Under the pieces are notes generated by a model that was not told where the DNA came from, ran no database searches, and saw only the letters and a program-made list of their open reading frames with translations. A program made the translations under genes and the position numbers. This document shows positions 42,654 through 51,309 of a stretch of 64,000 nucleotides of DNA, piece by piece (the stretch's first letter is position 1; the number at the start of each line of letters is the position of its first letter). Source of the DNA: Henriciella sp. (GTDB taxonomy: Bacteria > Pseudomonadota > Alphaproteobacteria > Caulobacterales > Hyphomonadaceae); contig JABSPZ010000005.1 of assembly GCA_013213785.1 (NCBI GenBank), positions 1 through 64,000 on the forward strand. Direction: 5' to 3'.

Positions 42654-43478
42654 GTGCTGAGATTGATCCCTGATTGGGTCATTTACGCGCTGGTCCTCGG
42701 CGTCGTCCTCTGGGCGATTTTTTCAGGTGGATCTGACGATGCACCACCGCCGCCTCCTGAAGCGATCAAAGAAGAAGGCGCGATGTTGCCGCCGCCGTCT
42801 GCATTTGATGAGCGGGTTCTGGTCCAGGTCACAGCGCCAAAGAACGGGATTGGCACGGCATTCGCGATTAATGACGAGGGGCAATGGTTGACCGCGCGCC
42901 ATGTTGTGGATGGCTGCAGCGAGGTGTCGCTTTTGGTGGCGCCCGGTCAGTATGATCCAGCGCGCAGCATTGTCGTCTCAGAGCAATTCGATCTTGCATT
43001 GATTGAGACGGAAACTAGCCCGAATCCGGCCTCCATAAACACCGATAACGATCTGACGATTGGATCATACGGCTTCCATGTTGGGTACCCTCAAGGACGT
43101 CCAGGTGAAGCCGCATCACGGCTTTTAGCGCGGTCAAATTTGATCTCACGCGGTCGCCGATCGAGCAGCGAGTCTGTTCTCGCTTGGGCGGAAACAGGAC
43201 GCACCCGCGGCTTGATGGGGTCCCTAGGTGGGCTTAGCGGCGGTCCGGTTTATGACGAGGACGGCAATGTGCGGGGTGTCATCGTGGCTGAGAGCGCCCG
43301 TCGGGGCCGCATCTACACCGCGGCTCCGGAAACTGTGGCTGCGTTCATTAAAGCGACCGGCGCCGAAACGCTCGGCGAGCCAGCACGAGAATTTTCAACC
43401 GCGACTTACGGGCGTGAGGCGGACCACGCGCGACGAAATCTGCAAGTCGTTAAAGTCGCTTGTAGCGTAGAAGAGTAA
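42654..43478 (+). CDS. Membrane-anchored trypsin-like serine protease
   Basis: 274 residues. A short N-terminal membrane anchor (WVIYALVLGVVLWAIF) and a proline-rich linker precede a chymotrypsin-fold domain with a complete triad: His83 (TARHVVDGC), Asp113 (FDLALIE) and Ser195 (GGLSGGPVYDEDG). No PDZ domain follows, so it differs from DegP/HtrA. The GTG start has AAGAGGAG upstream. Periplasmic location is likely. Its role with the DUF350 neighbour is unknown. PyrF starts four bases downstream. Confidence 0.8.
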   Translation: MLRLIPDWVIYALVLGVVLWAIFSGGSDDAPPPPPEAIKEEGAMLPPPSAFDERVLVQVTAPKNGIGTAFAINDEGQWLTARHVVDGCSEVSLLVAPGQYDPARSIVVSEQFDLALIETETSPNPASINTDNDLTIGSYGFHVGYPQGRPGEAASRLLARSNLISRGRRSSSESVLAWAETGRTRGLMGSLGGLSGGPVYDEDGNVRGVIVAESARRGRIYTAAPETVAAFIKATGAETLGEPAREFSTATYGREADHARRNLQVVKVACSVEE

Positions 43479-43482
43479 GATC

Positions 43483-44355
43483 ATGTTCGCAGACCGTTTT
43501 ATTGAGGCCACCCGAAACTATGGCCCGCTTTGTGTTGGGATCGATCCCCATGCCGGACGCATCCCAGATTTATTTGGCGGTGATACGCCGGAGGGCCTCG
43601 AAAAGTGGGGCATATCCGTGGTTAAGGCCGCCGCTGGACGCACGGGCATTGTGAAACCTCAAGTGGCGCTATTCGAACGCCATGGTTGGCAAGGCATGCG
43701 CGCGCTGGGCCGTGTTCTTGAAGCTGCCAAAGCGGAAGGACTGATCGTGCTCGCAGATGCCAAGCGCGGCGATATTGGATCTACTGCTGAGGGCTATGCC
43801 GCCGCTTATTTATCAGAGGATGCGGCTTTTCCGTGCGATGCGCTGACCGTTAATCCCTTTATGGGGCTCGACACGATCGAACCTCACGTGCGTACCGCTG
43901 AGGCGGCTGGTAAAGGTGTGATCGTGCTCGCGCGAACCAGCAATCCGGGAAGCGCTGACTATCAGGCACGCGATTTAGAGGGCGCGCCATTATTTGCGCG
44001 CGTTGTCGAAAGTCTCGCGCCGATGATTGACCGTCTAAAAGGCGATAGCGGATGGTCCGGTCTAACTCTGGTCACGGGCGCAACCGGTCCTGATGAAGCG
44101 AGGCATTTGCGAACCTTGGCGCCTGAGGCCCTGTTTCTCGTGCCTGGCTACGGTGCTCAAGGCGCAGGTGCGTCAGATGCTGTTGCGAGCTTTGTGAATG
44201 GCGAAGGCGGCTGCGTGAACGCATCTCGCTCTGTGACCTTTCCGAAAGGGTCAGAAAGTGCCGCCAGCATAGATGACTGGGCCGTCTGCATTGCAGATGC
44301 GATTGATGCTGCGCAGTCTGATCTAAAAGCGGCGCTTCAACCGCTTAGCCTTTGA
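43483..44355 (+). CDS. pyrF: Orotidine-5'-phosphate decarboxylase, type 2
   Basis: 290-residue enzyme for the final UMP-forming step. The active site motif DAKRGDIGSTAEGY and the N-terminal CVGIDPHAGRIPDLF follow the longer type 2 (PyrF subfamily 2) sequence, as does GVIVLARTSNPGS. ATG is four bases after the protease stop. Overlaps the convergent permease by 11 bases. Confidence 0.94.
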   Translation: MFADRFIEATRNYGPLCVGIDPHAGRIPDLFGGDTPEGLEKWGISVVKAAAGRTGIVKPQVALFERHGWQGMRALGRVLEAAKAEGLIVLADAKRGDIGSTAEGYAAAYLSEDAAFPCDALTVNPFMGLDTIEPHVRTAEAAGKGVIVLARTSNPGSADYQARDLEGAPLFARVVESLAPMIDRLKGDSGWSGLTLVTGATGPDEARHLRTLAPEALFLVPGYGAQGAGASDAVASFVNGEGGCVNASRSVTFPKGSESAASIDDWAVCIADAIDAAQSDLKAALQPLSL

Positions 44356-46420
44356 CCAGCGCCGTGAGATCTTCCGGCTCACCGATCACGGCGACATGGT
44401 CGCCGGGTTGAAGAACCTCATTCGGTGCTGCGATGATCACGTCGCCATCGCGTTCAATAATGGCGATCAGGCAGCTTTTGGGCAGTTCGATCTCTGAAAG
44501 AGGACGCCCGACATAGTCCTGCAGATTGCCAAGGTCGGATATTGGCGCGTGCAGGAAGTGATCATCCCGCATCAGGATTTCATTCATTTCCTTGTCCGAC
44601 GTCGCCGCGAGCCATCGACGCTCGAAATCATAGGCTTGAACAACTTCTGCCAAGTGGCCGGCTAAACGTAAGTCGAGTCCTGCGGGTTTGCGCGGACAGA
44701 TCAGCATCATGATCGTGTGGACATCTTTGGCCTCTTCCATGTCCATCGCGGCGAGCCGAGTGAAGCGGAAGACCACCAATTCCGGGCTCGTGAGGCCATC
44801 ATGGCTGCGATAGGCGAGGAGAACATGATCGCTCAAAGGATGCAGCGTTGCGGCGCCCGAATTAAAGACGTCTTCGATAACTGCTTCATCGATGTCGTAG
44901 GCCGTGTGCGCGATGTTTTTGACTTCATCGACAATCATCTCGCGAGAATATGTGCCGTGACTGTAAGTGTGCACAACTGACCGCGCGATAAGGGCTTCAT
45001 AGGTCAGGTTTTGCTTCTGAGTGCGATCATGAATGATCGTCATCAGTTCGCGCTCAAGCCCCTCATAGCGCATCTGTCCGAGGCGTTCGTGCACGTGGAA
45101 GATCGCACCGCGCCGGGCGAGCTGGCCAGACGCATAGAACTGATACCAAAGTGCGCAAGCGATTGTTAGCATTCCAGTAAAGCCGATGGCCAGAATACCC
45201 ATTTCGACAATCAGCCAGAAGGACACCAGGATACCTGCAATCGGCAACCAGGGGTAAAACGGGAGGCGGTAGCCGGGCTTGTAGGTCGCGATCCGACTCT
45301 CACGCATCACGATCACGGCGACGCTGACCAAACCAAACAGAAAGAGTTGGAAGGCACTGGCGAGCTTCGCGACGGCTTCGACATTGAACAGAAGCAGCAC
45401 CGCGATCATTGAGAATGTGGTGACCGCGATAGAAAAGACCGGCGTTCCAAAGCGGCCGATGACCGCGAACCGATCCGGTAGCAATTTGTCTTTCGCCATC
45501 GCGTAGGGGTAGCGGCTGGCGGACATAATTCCGGCATTTCCGGTCGAGGCAAATGCTGCAATCGCTGAGACGACGATCAGGATTACGCCGAGATCAAACG
45601 GCCAGTTGCCGACAAATTGGCGGCCTGCATCAGCGACGGGTGTGAGGCTGCCATACAGGCTTTCAATTGGAAGAATGGCGATGATGACGATCAGACCAAG
45701 TGTGTAGATCGCTGTGGCTGTCATCAGGGAAAGCACCATGCCCAGTGGGATGTTTCGATCCGGGCTTTGAACTTCTTCTGCAACGCTGGCGACTTTTGTG
45801 AGACCGGCATAGGAGACAAAGACCAAGCCGATCGTGGCAACAAAGCCAACGGTTCCTGCTGTGAAGAAGGGCTGTGTTTCGCCATTCGGCCGCAAACCCT
45901 CTGAAATCTCCGTATGGGCGATCCCCAGGATGACAAAGGCGGCCAATATGACTACGAGCGTGGCGACCAATAGTCTTTGTAGGAAAGTCGTTTCTTTCGC
46001 GCCAACGGCATTGATGAGGCCAAATACCAAAGTCAGGCTGACAGCCAGAACCAGGATTGGGACATCCAAATAGAGGCTGAGATAAGCGCCCATGCCGACA
46101 AGTGCGAAGGCGCTTTTGAACACGACCGCTACCCAGGATCCGAGCCCGCCAATCGTGCCGAACAAAGGCCCCAAAGCGCGGTCGAGGAAATAATAGGTTC
46201 CGCCAGCTTTCGGCATCGCCGTTGAAAGCTCTGCCATGCACAGCATCGCTGGAATGATCAGAAAGCCTGCGAGCAGGTAAGCGAGATAGACAGAATCGCC
46301 TGTATAGCTCGCTGCAATCCCAGGTAGGAGAAAGAATCCGGAGCTGAACATGGCGCCGGTGGAGACGGCATAAACGTCAAACAGCGTGAGGTTTTTCTTG
46401 AGCTTTTTCTCATCAGCCAT
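44345..46420 (-). CDS. Amino-acid permease fused to EIIA-like and TrkA-C domains
   Basis: 691 residues. Residues 1 to about 440 are an APC-superfamily transporter: TLFDVYAVSTGAMFSSGFFLLPG, LCMAELSTAMPKAGGTYYFLDRALG and twelve-odd membrane helices. The cytosolic C-terminus has a region like a mannitol-type PTS EIIA domain (residues about 480-610; ATLHPLSDHVLLAYRSHDG and a DLRLAGHLAEVV helix) and finally a TrkA-C/RCK-C domain (PLSEIELPKSCLIAIIERDGDVI...QPGDHVAVIGEPEDL). Such tails usually sense nucleotides or phosphorylation state, suggesting regulated amino-acid uptake. The start at 46420 removes a non-homologous leader. Confidence 0.8.
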   Translation of the reverse strand: MADEKKLKKNLTLFDVYAVSTGAMFSSGFFLLPGIAASYTGDSVYLAYLLAGFLIIPAMLCMAELSTAMPKAGGTYYFLDRALGPLFGTIGGLGSWVAVVFKSAFALVGMGAYLSLYLDVPILVLAVSLTLVFGLINAVGAKETTFLQRLLVATLVVILAAFVILGIAHTEISEGLRPNGETQPFFTAGTVGFVATIGLVFVSYAGLTKVASVAEEVQSPDRNIPLGMVLSLMTATAIYTLGLIVIIAILPIESLYGSLTPVADAGRQFVGNWPFDLGVILIVVSAIAAFASTGNAGIMSASRYPYAMAKDKLLPDRFAVIGRFGTPVFSIAVTTFSMIAVLLLFNVEAVAKLASAFQLFLFGLVSVAVIVMRESRIATYKPGYRLPFYPWLPIAGILVSFWLIVEMGILAIGFTGMLTIACALWYQFYASGQLARRGAIFHVHERLGQMRYEGLERELMTIIHDRTQKQNLTYEALIARSVVHTYSHGTYSREMIVDEVKNIAHTAYDIDEAVIEDVFNSGAATLHPLSDHVLLAYRSHDGLTSPELVVFRFTRLAAMDMEEAKDVHTIMMLICPRKPAGLDLRLAGHLAEVVQAYDFERRWLAATSDKEMNEILMRDDHFLHAPISDLGNLQDYVGRPLSEIELPKSCLIAIIERDGDVIIAAPNEVLQPGDHVAVIGEPEDLTALVKG

Positions 46421-46610
46421 AGCGAAACCCCGTTTCTGCCCGTTTTCGCATCTGCGATATAAGTCGCCTCGCGGCCAGCACCACCTTTTTGTCAGCGATG
46501 ATGCTTGCCGCTGGGTCGCGTCTCGACTGGACACTGATTTCGGCTAGTGTAACAACCCTAAAAACGGCGCGTAAGACGCCATCGAGAGTGAGGAAACGAG
46601 GAAAGCGTTC

Positions 46611-48803
46611 ATGAAACCGCTTAACATTGCGGCCTTTACGGCTGCGTCTTTATTTATTCTTTCAGCCTGTTCCGGCGGGCAAGACCCTGCGGATGAAAGC
46701 GCGAATGCATCTGCCGAAGAGGCGGTGTTCGCCGATGTCTCAGACGACCGGCTGAACAATGCAGCGGCGACACCGGCTGAGTGGCTCGGATATGGCTTCG
46801 ATCGTGAAGAAACACGCCACTCTCCTTTGACCGGGATCACCGCAGATAATGTTGGCGAGCTTGGGGTCGCTTGGACCTATGATCTTGCGACTTCACGCGG
46901 TGTGGAATCTACCCCCATCGTGATTGACGGCGTGATGTATGTCACATCAGCCTGGTCGATCGTTTACGCGCTTGATGCAAAAACGGGCGAAGAGCTTTGG
47001 GTCTATGATCCGGACGTCGATCGCGCGGTCGGTGTGAATGCCTGCTGCGACGTCGTAAACCGAGGCGTCGCCCTGTACGAGGGCAAGCTCTATCTCGGCG
47101 TCATTGATGGCCGCGTGGAAGCCTTGGACGCGAAAACGGGAGACCTGATTTGGTCGAAAGTGACAGTTGATCAGTCTAAGCCTTATACAATCACTGGCGC
47201 GCCGCGCGTCGTTGACGGCAAAGTCCTGATCGGCAATGGCGGCGCCGAGCTCGGCGTACGCGGCTATCTGAATGCGCTTGACGCCGAAACCGGCGAGCTG
47301 ATCTGGCGGTTTTACACAGTCCCGAGCCCAGACAAGCAACCTGATGGTGCGGCGTCTGATAGCGCGTTCGAAACCGTCGGGAACATCACTTGGGGTGAAG
47401 AAGGCGCCTGGAAGACCGATGGCGGCGGCGGCACCGTTTGGGATTCTATTATCTATGACGAAGAGACCGATTCCGTGATCTTTGGCGTCGGCAATGGATC
47501 GCCGTGGAACCAAACACTGCGTGACCCATCTGGCTTGGATAACCTGTTCCTTTCATCGATTGTCGCCGTCGATGCCGATACGGGTGAGTATAAGTGGCAC
47601 TTCCAAACCACGCCGGGCGACAATTGGGATTATACTGCGACACAGACTTTGATCATCGCGACCCTGCCGCTTGGCGAAGGCGGCGCTGATCGCCGTGTTG
47701 TTATGCAGGCACCGAAGAATGGTTTCTTCTATGTCCTTGATGCGACCACCGGCGAGTTTCTCAGCGGCAACAATTATGTGCCGGTGAACTGGGCAACCGG
47801 CCTCGATGACAGTGGGCGTCCGGTCGAAGTGCCAGAGGCGCGCTATGCAGAGATTCCATATTTGCAGACGCCAGGACCGTTGGGAGGCCATAACTGGCAT
47901 CCAATGGCGTACAACCCAGATGTGGGCCTCGCCTATATTCCAGCCCAAGAGATCCCGCAGGCGTATGCGACGGACCCGCGGTTCCAGGATAATTCGACCA
48001 AATGGAATACCGGCGCAGACTTTGCGGCAGGCGTTCCGCAATTGGTGCCGAGCGAAGTCTTCAAATTCCTACGCTCTGGTTTGAAAGGTCGATTGATCGC
48101 TTGGGATCCGATTGCGCAGGAAGCGCGCTGGACGGTTGAGCATGACGGCCCATGGAATGGCGGCGTTCTGTCGACCGCCGCCGGCATCGTGTTCCAGGGC
48201 AAGTTGAACGGCGAATTCGCGGCCTATGACGCGGCTACGGGCGAAGAGCTTTGGGTGGCCGATGTGAAGTCAGGCGCGGCGTCTGGCCCGGGCACCTATG
48301 AGATCGATGGTGAACAGTATGTGACGATCACCACCGGGTGGGGATCGGCTTACCTCTTGTCAGCAGGAGGTGTGGCCGCTCCGCAGCCAGTCCAGCCAAC
48401 GGTTGGCAAAGTGGTCACGTTTAAGGTCGGTGCGGATGGCACAATTCCAGACGTAGATATTCCGCTGGTTGAAGCAAGTCCGAAAACAGATGAGTTTGGC
48501 ACGGATGAGCAATTGGCGCTTGGATTGGTCCAATACGCGCGTAACTGCACCGTCTGTCATGGCCCGTTTGCGGTTGGCGCGGGTGTTCTGCCGGACCTAC
48601 GTTGGTCAAGCTACACATCAAGCGCCGACGCGTGGAAGGGTGTGCTCATTGATGGGAATCTTCAATCCATCGGCATGGTCTCATTCGCGGACGTTTTGTC
48701 GGAAGACGAAGTGGAAGCGATTCGCGCCTATGTCGTTCAACAGGCACACAATACCGATGGAATTAACGATGCGATCGCCAGCGAGGGCGGCGGCCTGCAA
48801 TAG
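46611..48803 (+). CDS. PQQ-dependent quinohaemoprotein alcohol dehydrogenase, lipoprotein
   Basis: 730 residues. The N-terminus has a lipobox (IL-SAC, Cys20), so the mature protein should be lipid-anchored. Residues 45-600 form the eight-bladed propeller of type II alcohol dehydrogenases, with the vicinal cysteines Cys145-Cys146 (NACCDVVNRG), the Trp-rich docking repeats and the catalytic PGDNWDYTATQTL. The C-terminal cytochrome c has CTVCHG (Cys646, Cys649, His650). It oxidises alcohols and passes electrons to a downstream cytochrome. No PQQ synthesis genes lie in this window. Confidence 0.9.
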   Translation: MKPLNIAAFTAASLFILSACSGGQDPADESANASAEEAVFADVSDDRLNNAAATPAEWLGYGFDREETRHSPLTGITADNVGELGVAWTYDLATSRGVESTPIVIDGVMYVTSAWSIVYALDAKTGEELWVYDPDVDRAVGVNACCDVVNRGVALYEGKLYLGVIDGRVEALDAKTGDLIWSKVTVDQSKPYTITGAPRVVDGKVLIGNGGAELGVRGYLNALDAETGELIWRFYTVPSPDKQPDGAASDSAFETVGNITWGEEGAWKTDGGGGTVWDSIIYDEETDSVIFGVGNGSPWNQTLRDPSGLDNLFLSSIVAVDADTGEYKWHFQTTPGDNWDYTATQTLIIATLPLGEGGADRRVVMQAPKNGFFYVLDATTGEFLSGNNYVPVNWATGLDDSGRPVEVPEARYAEIPYLQTPGPLGGHNWHPMAYNPDVGLAYIPAQEIPQAYATDPRFQDNSTKWNTGADFAAGVPQLVPSEVFKFLRSGLKGRLIAWDPIAQEARWTVEHDGPWNGGVLSTAAGIVFQGKLNGEFAAYDAATGEELWVADVKSGAASGPGTYEIDGEQYVTITTGWGSAYLLSAGGVAAPQPVQPTVGKVVTFKVGADGTIPDVDIPLVEASPKTDEFGTDEQLALGLVQYARNCTVCHGPFAVGAGVLPDLRWSSYTSSADAWKGVLIDGNLQSIGMVSFADVLSEDEVEAIRAYVVQQAHNTDGINDAIASEGGGLQ

Positions 48804-49169
48804 TTAAAGCGCGAGAAGACCGAGTTCTTTTTGCTTCTTCTTGGACAAGCCATCGGCGACCAGCCGGTGGCTTGTTTCGATATAGGCTTTGAGATCCCCA
48901 TCCTTCAGGCCGGGCTCAGCATAGTGTTGGATCCATTTCATACCCCTTGAGGCGAGATAAGGCGCAGGGCGAAGCCCAGGTTGCTCGGCCAGGATCTCGA
49001 AGGAGAGCGGCGTGACTTTAAAGGTCACTGCGAACACATCTTCATCCCCCCATCCAGCGACGGCGAAGACTTTTCCGCCCACTTTCCAAACATGACTGCC
49101 GCCCCATTGGACCACGCGGCTAGTTGCCGGCAGTGCCTTACAAAAGTCATTGTATTCATCCAAAGTCAT
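48804..49169 (-). CDS. MmcQ/YjbR family protein
   Basis: 121-residue CyaY-like fold protein. The start MTLDEYNDFCKALPATSRVVQWGG, the VFAVTFKVTPLSFEIL strand and the C-terminal helix HYAEPGLKDGDLKAYIETSHRLVA match the YjbR/MmcQ DNA-binding-like family, whose role is unknown. An in-frame extension upstream to 49565 is clearly non-homologous. Its stop abuts the alcohol dehydrogenase stop. Confidence 0.82.
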   Translation of the reverse strand: MTLDEYNDFCKALPATSRVVQWGGSHVWKVGGKVFAVAGWGDEDVFAVTFKVTPLSFEILAEQPGLRPAPYLASRGMKWIQHYAEPGLKDGDLKAYIETSHRLVADGLSKKKQKELGLLAL

Positions 49170-49254
49170 AACAAGCTCATGACAGAGCAAATTGTTCACT
49201 TCAATCCGACTTCGATTGGGGTTACGATAGCTTAATATTGAACGGGCGGCGTGA

Positions 49255-49791
49255 ATGCAGTTTATCGCAATACTTCTTGGGTTTTTAGGCTTCATCGCGG
49301 TCTGGTATTGGCGCATCAAGGCGATGCAAGAGGTCGCTAAAGACGGTCGTAAGGTCGTCGAGACGGTCGCGAATCTTCCGCGTAAAATGCGTTTCAAGAA
49401 TAAGAGTGGCAAAGGCGGCCTCGCCGTCGTTGATGATCCTCGCCAGGCGGCGACGATCCTAATGCTCGAAATTGCCCAGGCGCGTGGGACGCGCACAGTG
49501 CGGCAAGAAGCGGTCATTCGCGGTGAGGTAATGCACCATTTCGAATTTAATGAGGCTGATGCCAACGCTCTGATTGATCAGGCGGGCTTGCTCTCTCGAA
49601 ATGGCGGCGCGAGCCATGTCGTAATGTCCAAGATGACCGATTTTGTGCGCCAATCACCGGGCATGACGAGCAAGGAATTGGTGGACCTAGATGGAATGCT
49701 GGTCGCGGTGTCCGAAGCCGAAGGCGACCCAACCGACAGCCAGCTGGATTTGCTCACCATCTATCGCGACAAAACGGGTCTGCGCGTTTAG
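49255..49791 (+). CDS. TerB-like domain membrane protein
   Basis: 178 residues: an N-terminal membrane helix (FIAILLGFLGFIAVWYW), a basic linker and a helical TerB-like domain (DDPRQAATILMLEIAQARG...FEFNEADANALIDQAG). TerB domains occur in tellurite-resistance and surveillance systems, but no other ter gene is nearby, so I assign no function. Plus-strand start has no strong ribosome-binding site. Confidence 0.65.
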   Translation: MQFIAILLGFLGFIAVWYWRIKAMQEVAKDGRKVVETVANLPRKMRFKNKSGKGGLAVVDDPRQAATILMLEIAQARGTRTVRQEAVIRGEVMHHFEFNEADANALIDQAGLLSRNGGASHVVMSKMTDFVRQSPGMTSKELVDLDGMLVAVSEAEGDPTDSQLDLLTIYRDKTGLRV

Positions 49792-49844
49792 CTTTTCTCA
49801 CGTTCCAATTGGGCTAGCTCCTCTCGTCGAAGAGGAGAGACTCT

Positions 49845-50558
49845 ATGCGAGCGGTTATAATCGGCGCCTCGGGCGGTATCGGCGCGGCCCTTGTTGAACA
49901 GATCGCATCCCGTCCGGAGTGCGAAAATGTCTATGCGCTGTCCCGGCATCCGGTTGCTGGATCTAATAAAGTCACGCCTATTCGCCTAGATCTCGATCAG
50001 GAAGAAACGATCAGCGCTGCAGCGACTGCGATCGGCAAAGATGGCGCGCCTGATCTCGTCATCGTCGCAACTGGGATCTTGTCGAATAAGGCTGGCCTCG
50101 CGCCTGAAAAGTCTTATCGCCAGCAAACGTCCGAGGCGTTTGAGAAAGTTCTCCAAATCAATACGATTGGGCCAGCCCTGATTGCCAAACACTTCCTACC
50201 CATCATGCCGCGGAAGCAGCGCGCCGTTTTCGTCGCGTTATCCGCACGCGTCGGGTCGATTTCGGACAACCGGATCGGCGGATGGCACGCCTATCGTGCC
50301 TCCAAAGCCGCTCTGAATATGCTCATCAAGAATTATGCGATCGAACAGGCGCGCCGCAACGAGGCTTTTATCGCGGTCGGACTGCATCCAGGGACAGTTG
50401 ATACCGGGCTCTCGAAACCGTTCCAATCGGGATTGCCGGACAAACAGCTTTTCTCTGCTGAGCAATCTGCAGCCTATTTGCTGCGTGTAATTGAAGGGCT
50501 CACCCCAAGCGATTCCGGCAAAGTCTTTGATTGGGCTGGGAAAGAGATACCCGCTTAA
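49845..50558 (+). CDS. SDR family oxidoreductase
   Basis: 237-residue short-chain dehydrogenase: TGxxxGxG-like coenzyme loop IGASGGIGAALVEQ, LVIVATGIL core strand, and a YRASKAALNM active-site lysine pattern with Tyr and Lys. Ser and Tyr of the triad are in VFVALSARVGS and HAYRASK. Substrate unknown. GAGGAGA precedes the ATG; the end overlaps the pseudogene by four bases. Confidence 0.78.
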   Translation: MRAVIIGASGGIGAALVEQIASRPECENVYALSRHPVAGSNKVTPIRLDLDQEETISAAATAIGKDGAPDLVIVATGILSNKAGLAPEKSYRQQTSEAFEKVLQINTIGPALIAKHFLPIMPRKQRAVFVALSARVGSISDNRIGGWHAYRASKAALNMLIKNYAIEQARRNEAFIAVGLHPGTVDTGLSKPFQSGLPDKQLFSAEQSAAYLLRVIEGLTPSDSGKVFDWAGKEIPA

Positions 50559-51008
50559 GCCCCGCCGAGATTAGCGAGGACATCCGACGCATCATACGCG
50601 TCTGGATTGTCTGGCTTAGCTCCGCTCGCGGTAACGATCTCCATCACGTGTTCCACAGAACTCGACCCACCGCCGAGCTGGAGGGCAATGCCAACTCCGA
50701 CGCCAACACTGGTGCGTCCACTCGAGCCGCCAGAGCCGCCAATCGAAACTGAAGATCCTCCGCCTGCGAGTTCGCCCAGGTCGCTATACGCAGTGACGAT
50801 CTGGAACCAATCGTCGCCGCGTTTCAGCGTTAGCTCGGCTGCGCGCAAGCTCCGCGCTTGTATCGGTATAGGTGATGCGGAATCGGTTGTTCTCGATGGG
50901 TTGGACAGAATACCCAGCTCCGCCATCGCGTGTGGCTGGTCCATAAGGTGCCTGTGTGGCGCAAGCGCCTACAAAAGCGAGTGCAGATAGCGCGACCCAT
51001 TTCATCAT
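50555..51008 (-). pseudogene. Frameshifted CC0125/CC1285-type lipoprotein gene
   Basis: One gene split into two frames. The first part begins MMKWVALSALAFVGACATQ, a signal peptide and lipobox, and continues GYSVQPIENNRFRITYTDTS; the second, in another frame, has RAAELTLKRGDDWFQIVTAY, then a Gly/Ser-rich stretch and KPDNPDAYDASDVLANLGGA. These are consecutive parts of a Caulobacter-type lipoprotein family. The switch lies about 50845-50865 and a few residues of the usual linker between the two halves seem missing, so a small out-of-frame deletion or a sequencing error is likely. AGGAGG precedes the ATG at 51008. Neither half is likely to fold alone. Confidence 0.78.
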
Positions 51009-51309
51009 AGCGAACATCCTCCTGTCCCAAGATCACCGGAGCCCATGTCAGCACGTCCGAATGAACCTGAACAGAACACAACCCAAGATGAACGCGCGCC
51101 AACACATTACAACGAGTTCATTCATCTTGGATCCTGTATTACTTATTACAGGACGGGGGGCGGTCATGTGATCCCAGATTGCTACGATCCGCAGGCGTCC
51201 AACCGCGAGAGCTAATGTGCACGTCCGTAGGCGCACGCCGCTCAGCGCGAAGGTGCCGCTTTACTGCGGCTCACGAATGGGCGGCGTTTTAAAGGGGAGC
51301 GTCGCCCGT
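51009..51309. other. Intergenic region with inverted repeats
   Basis: About 300 bases without a gene. It contains the palindrome TCCTGTA-8-TACAGGA at 51132-51153 (perfect seven-pair arms, possible operator), a five-pair hairpin GCCGC/GCGGC at 51255-51270, and GGGCGGCG/CGTCGCCC at 51279-51307 (one mismatch) downstream of tyrC, which may end its transcript. No small coding frame stands out. Confidence 0.55.

Noticed and set aside
50555-50944. Glycine-rich 129-aa frame as an independent gene
   Set aside because: Its N-terminal 30 residues are not homologous; the remainder continues the lipoprotein family from a different frame, so it is part of a frameshifted gene.
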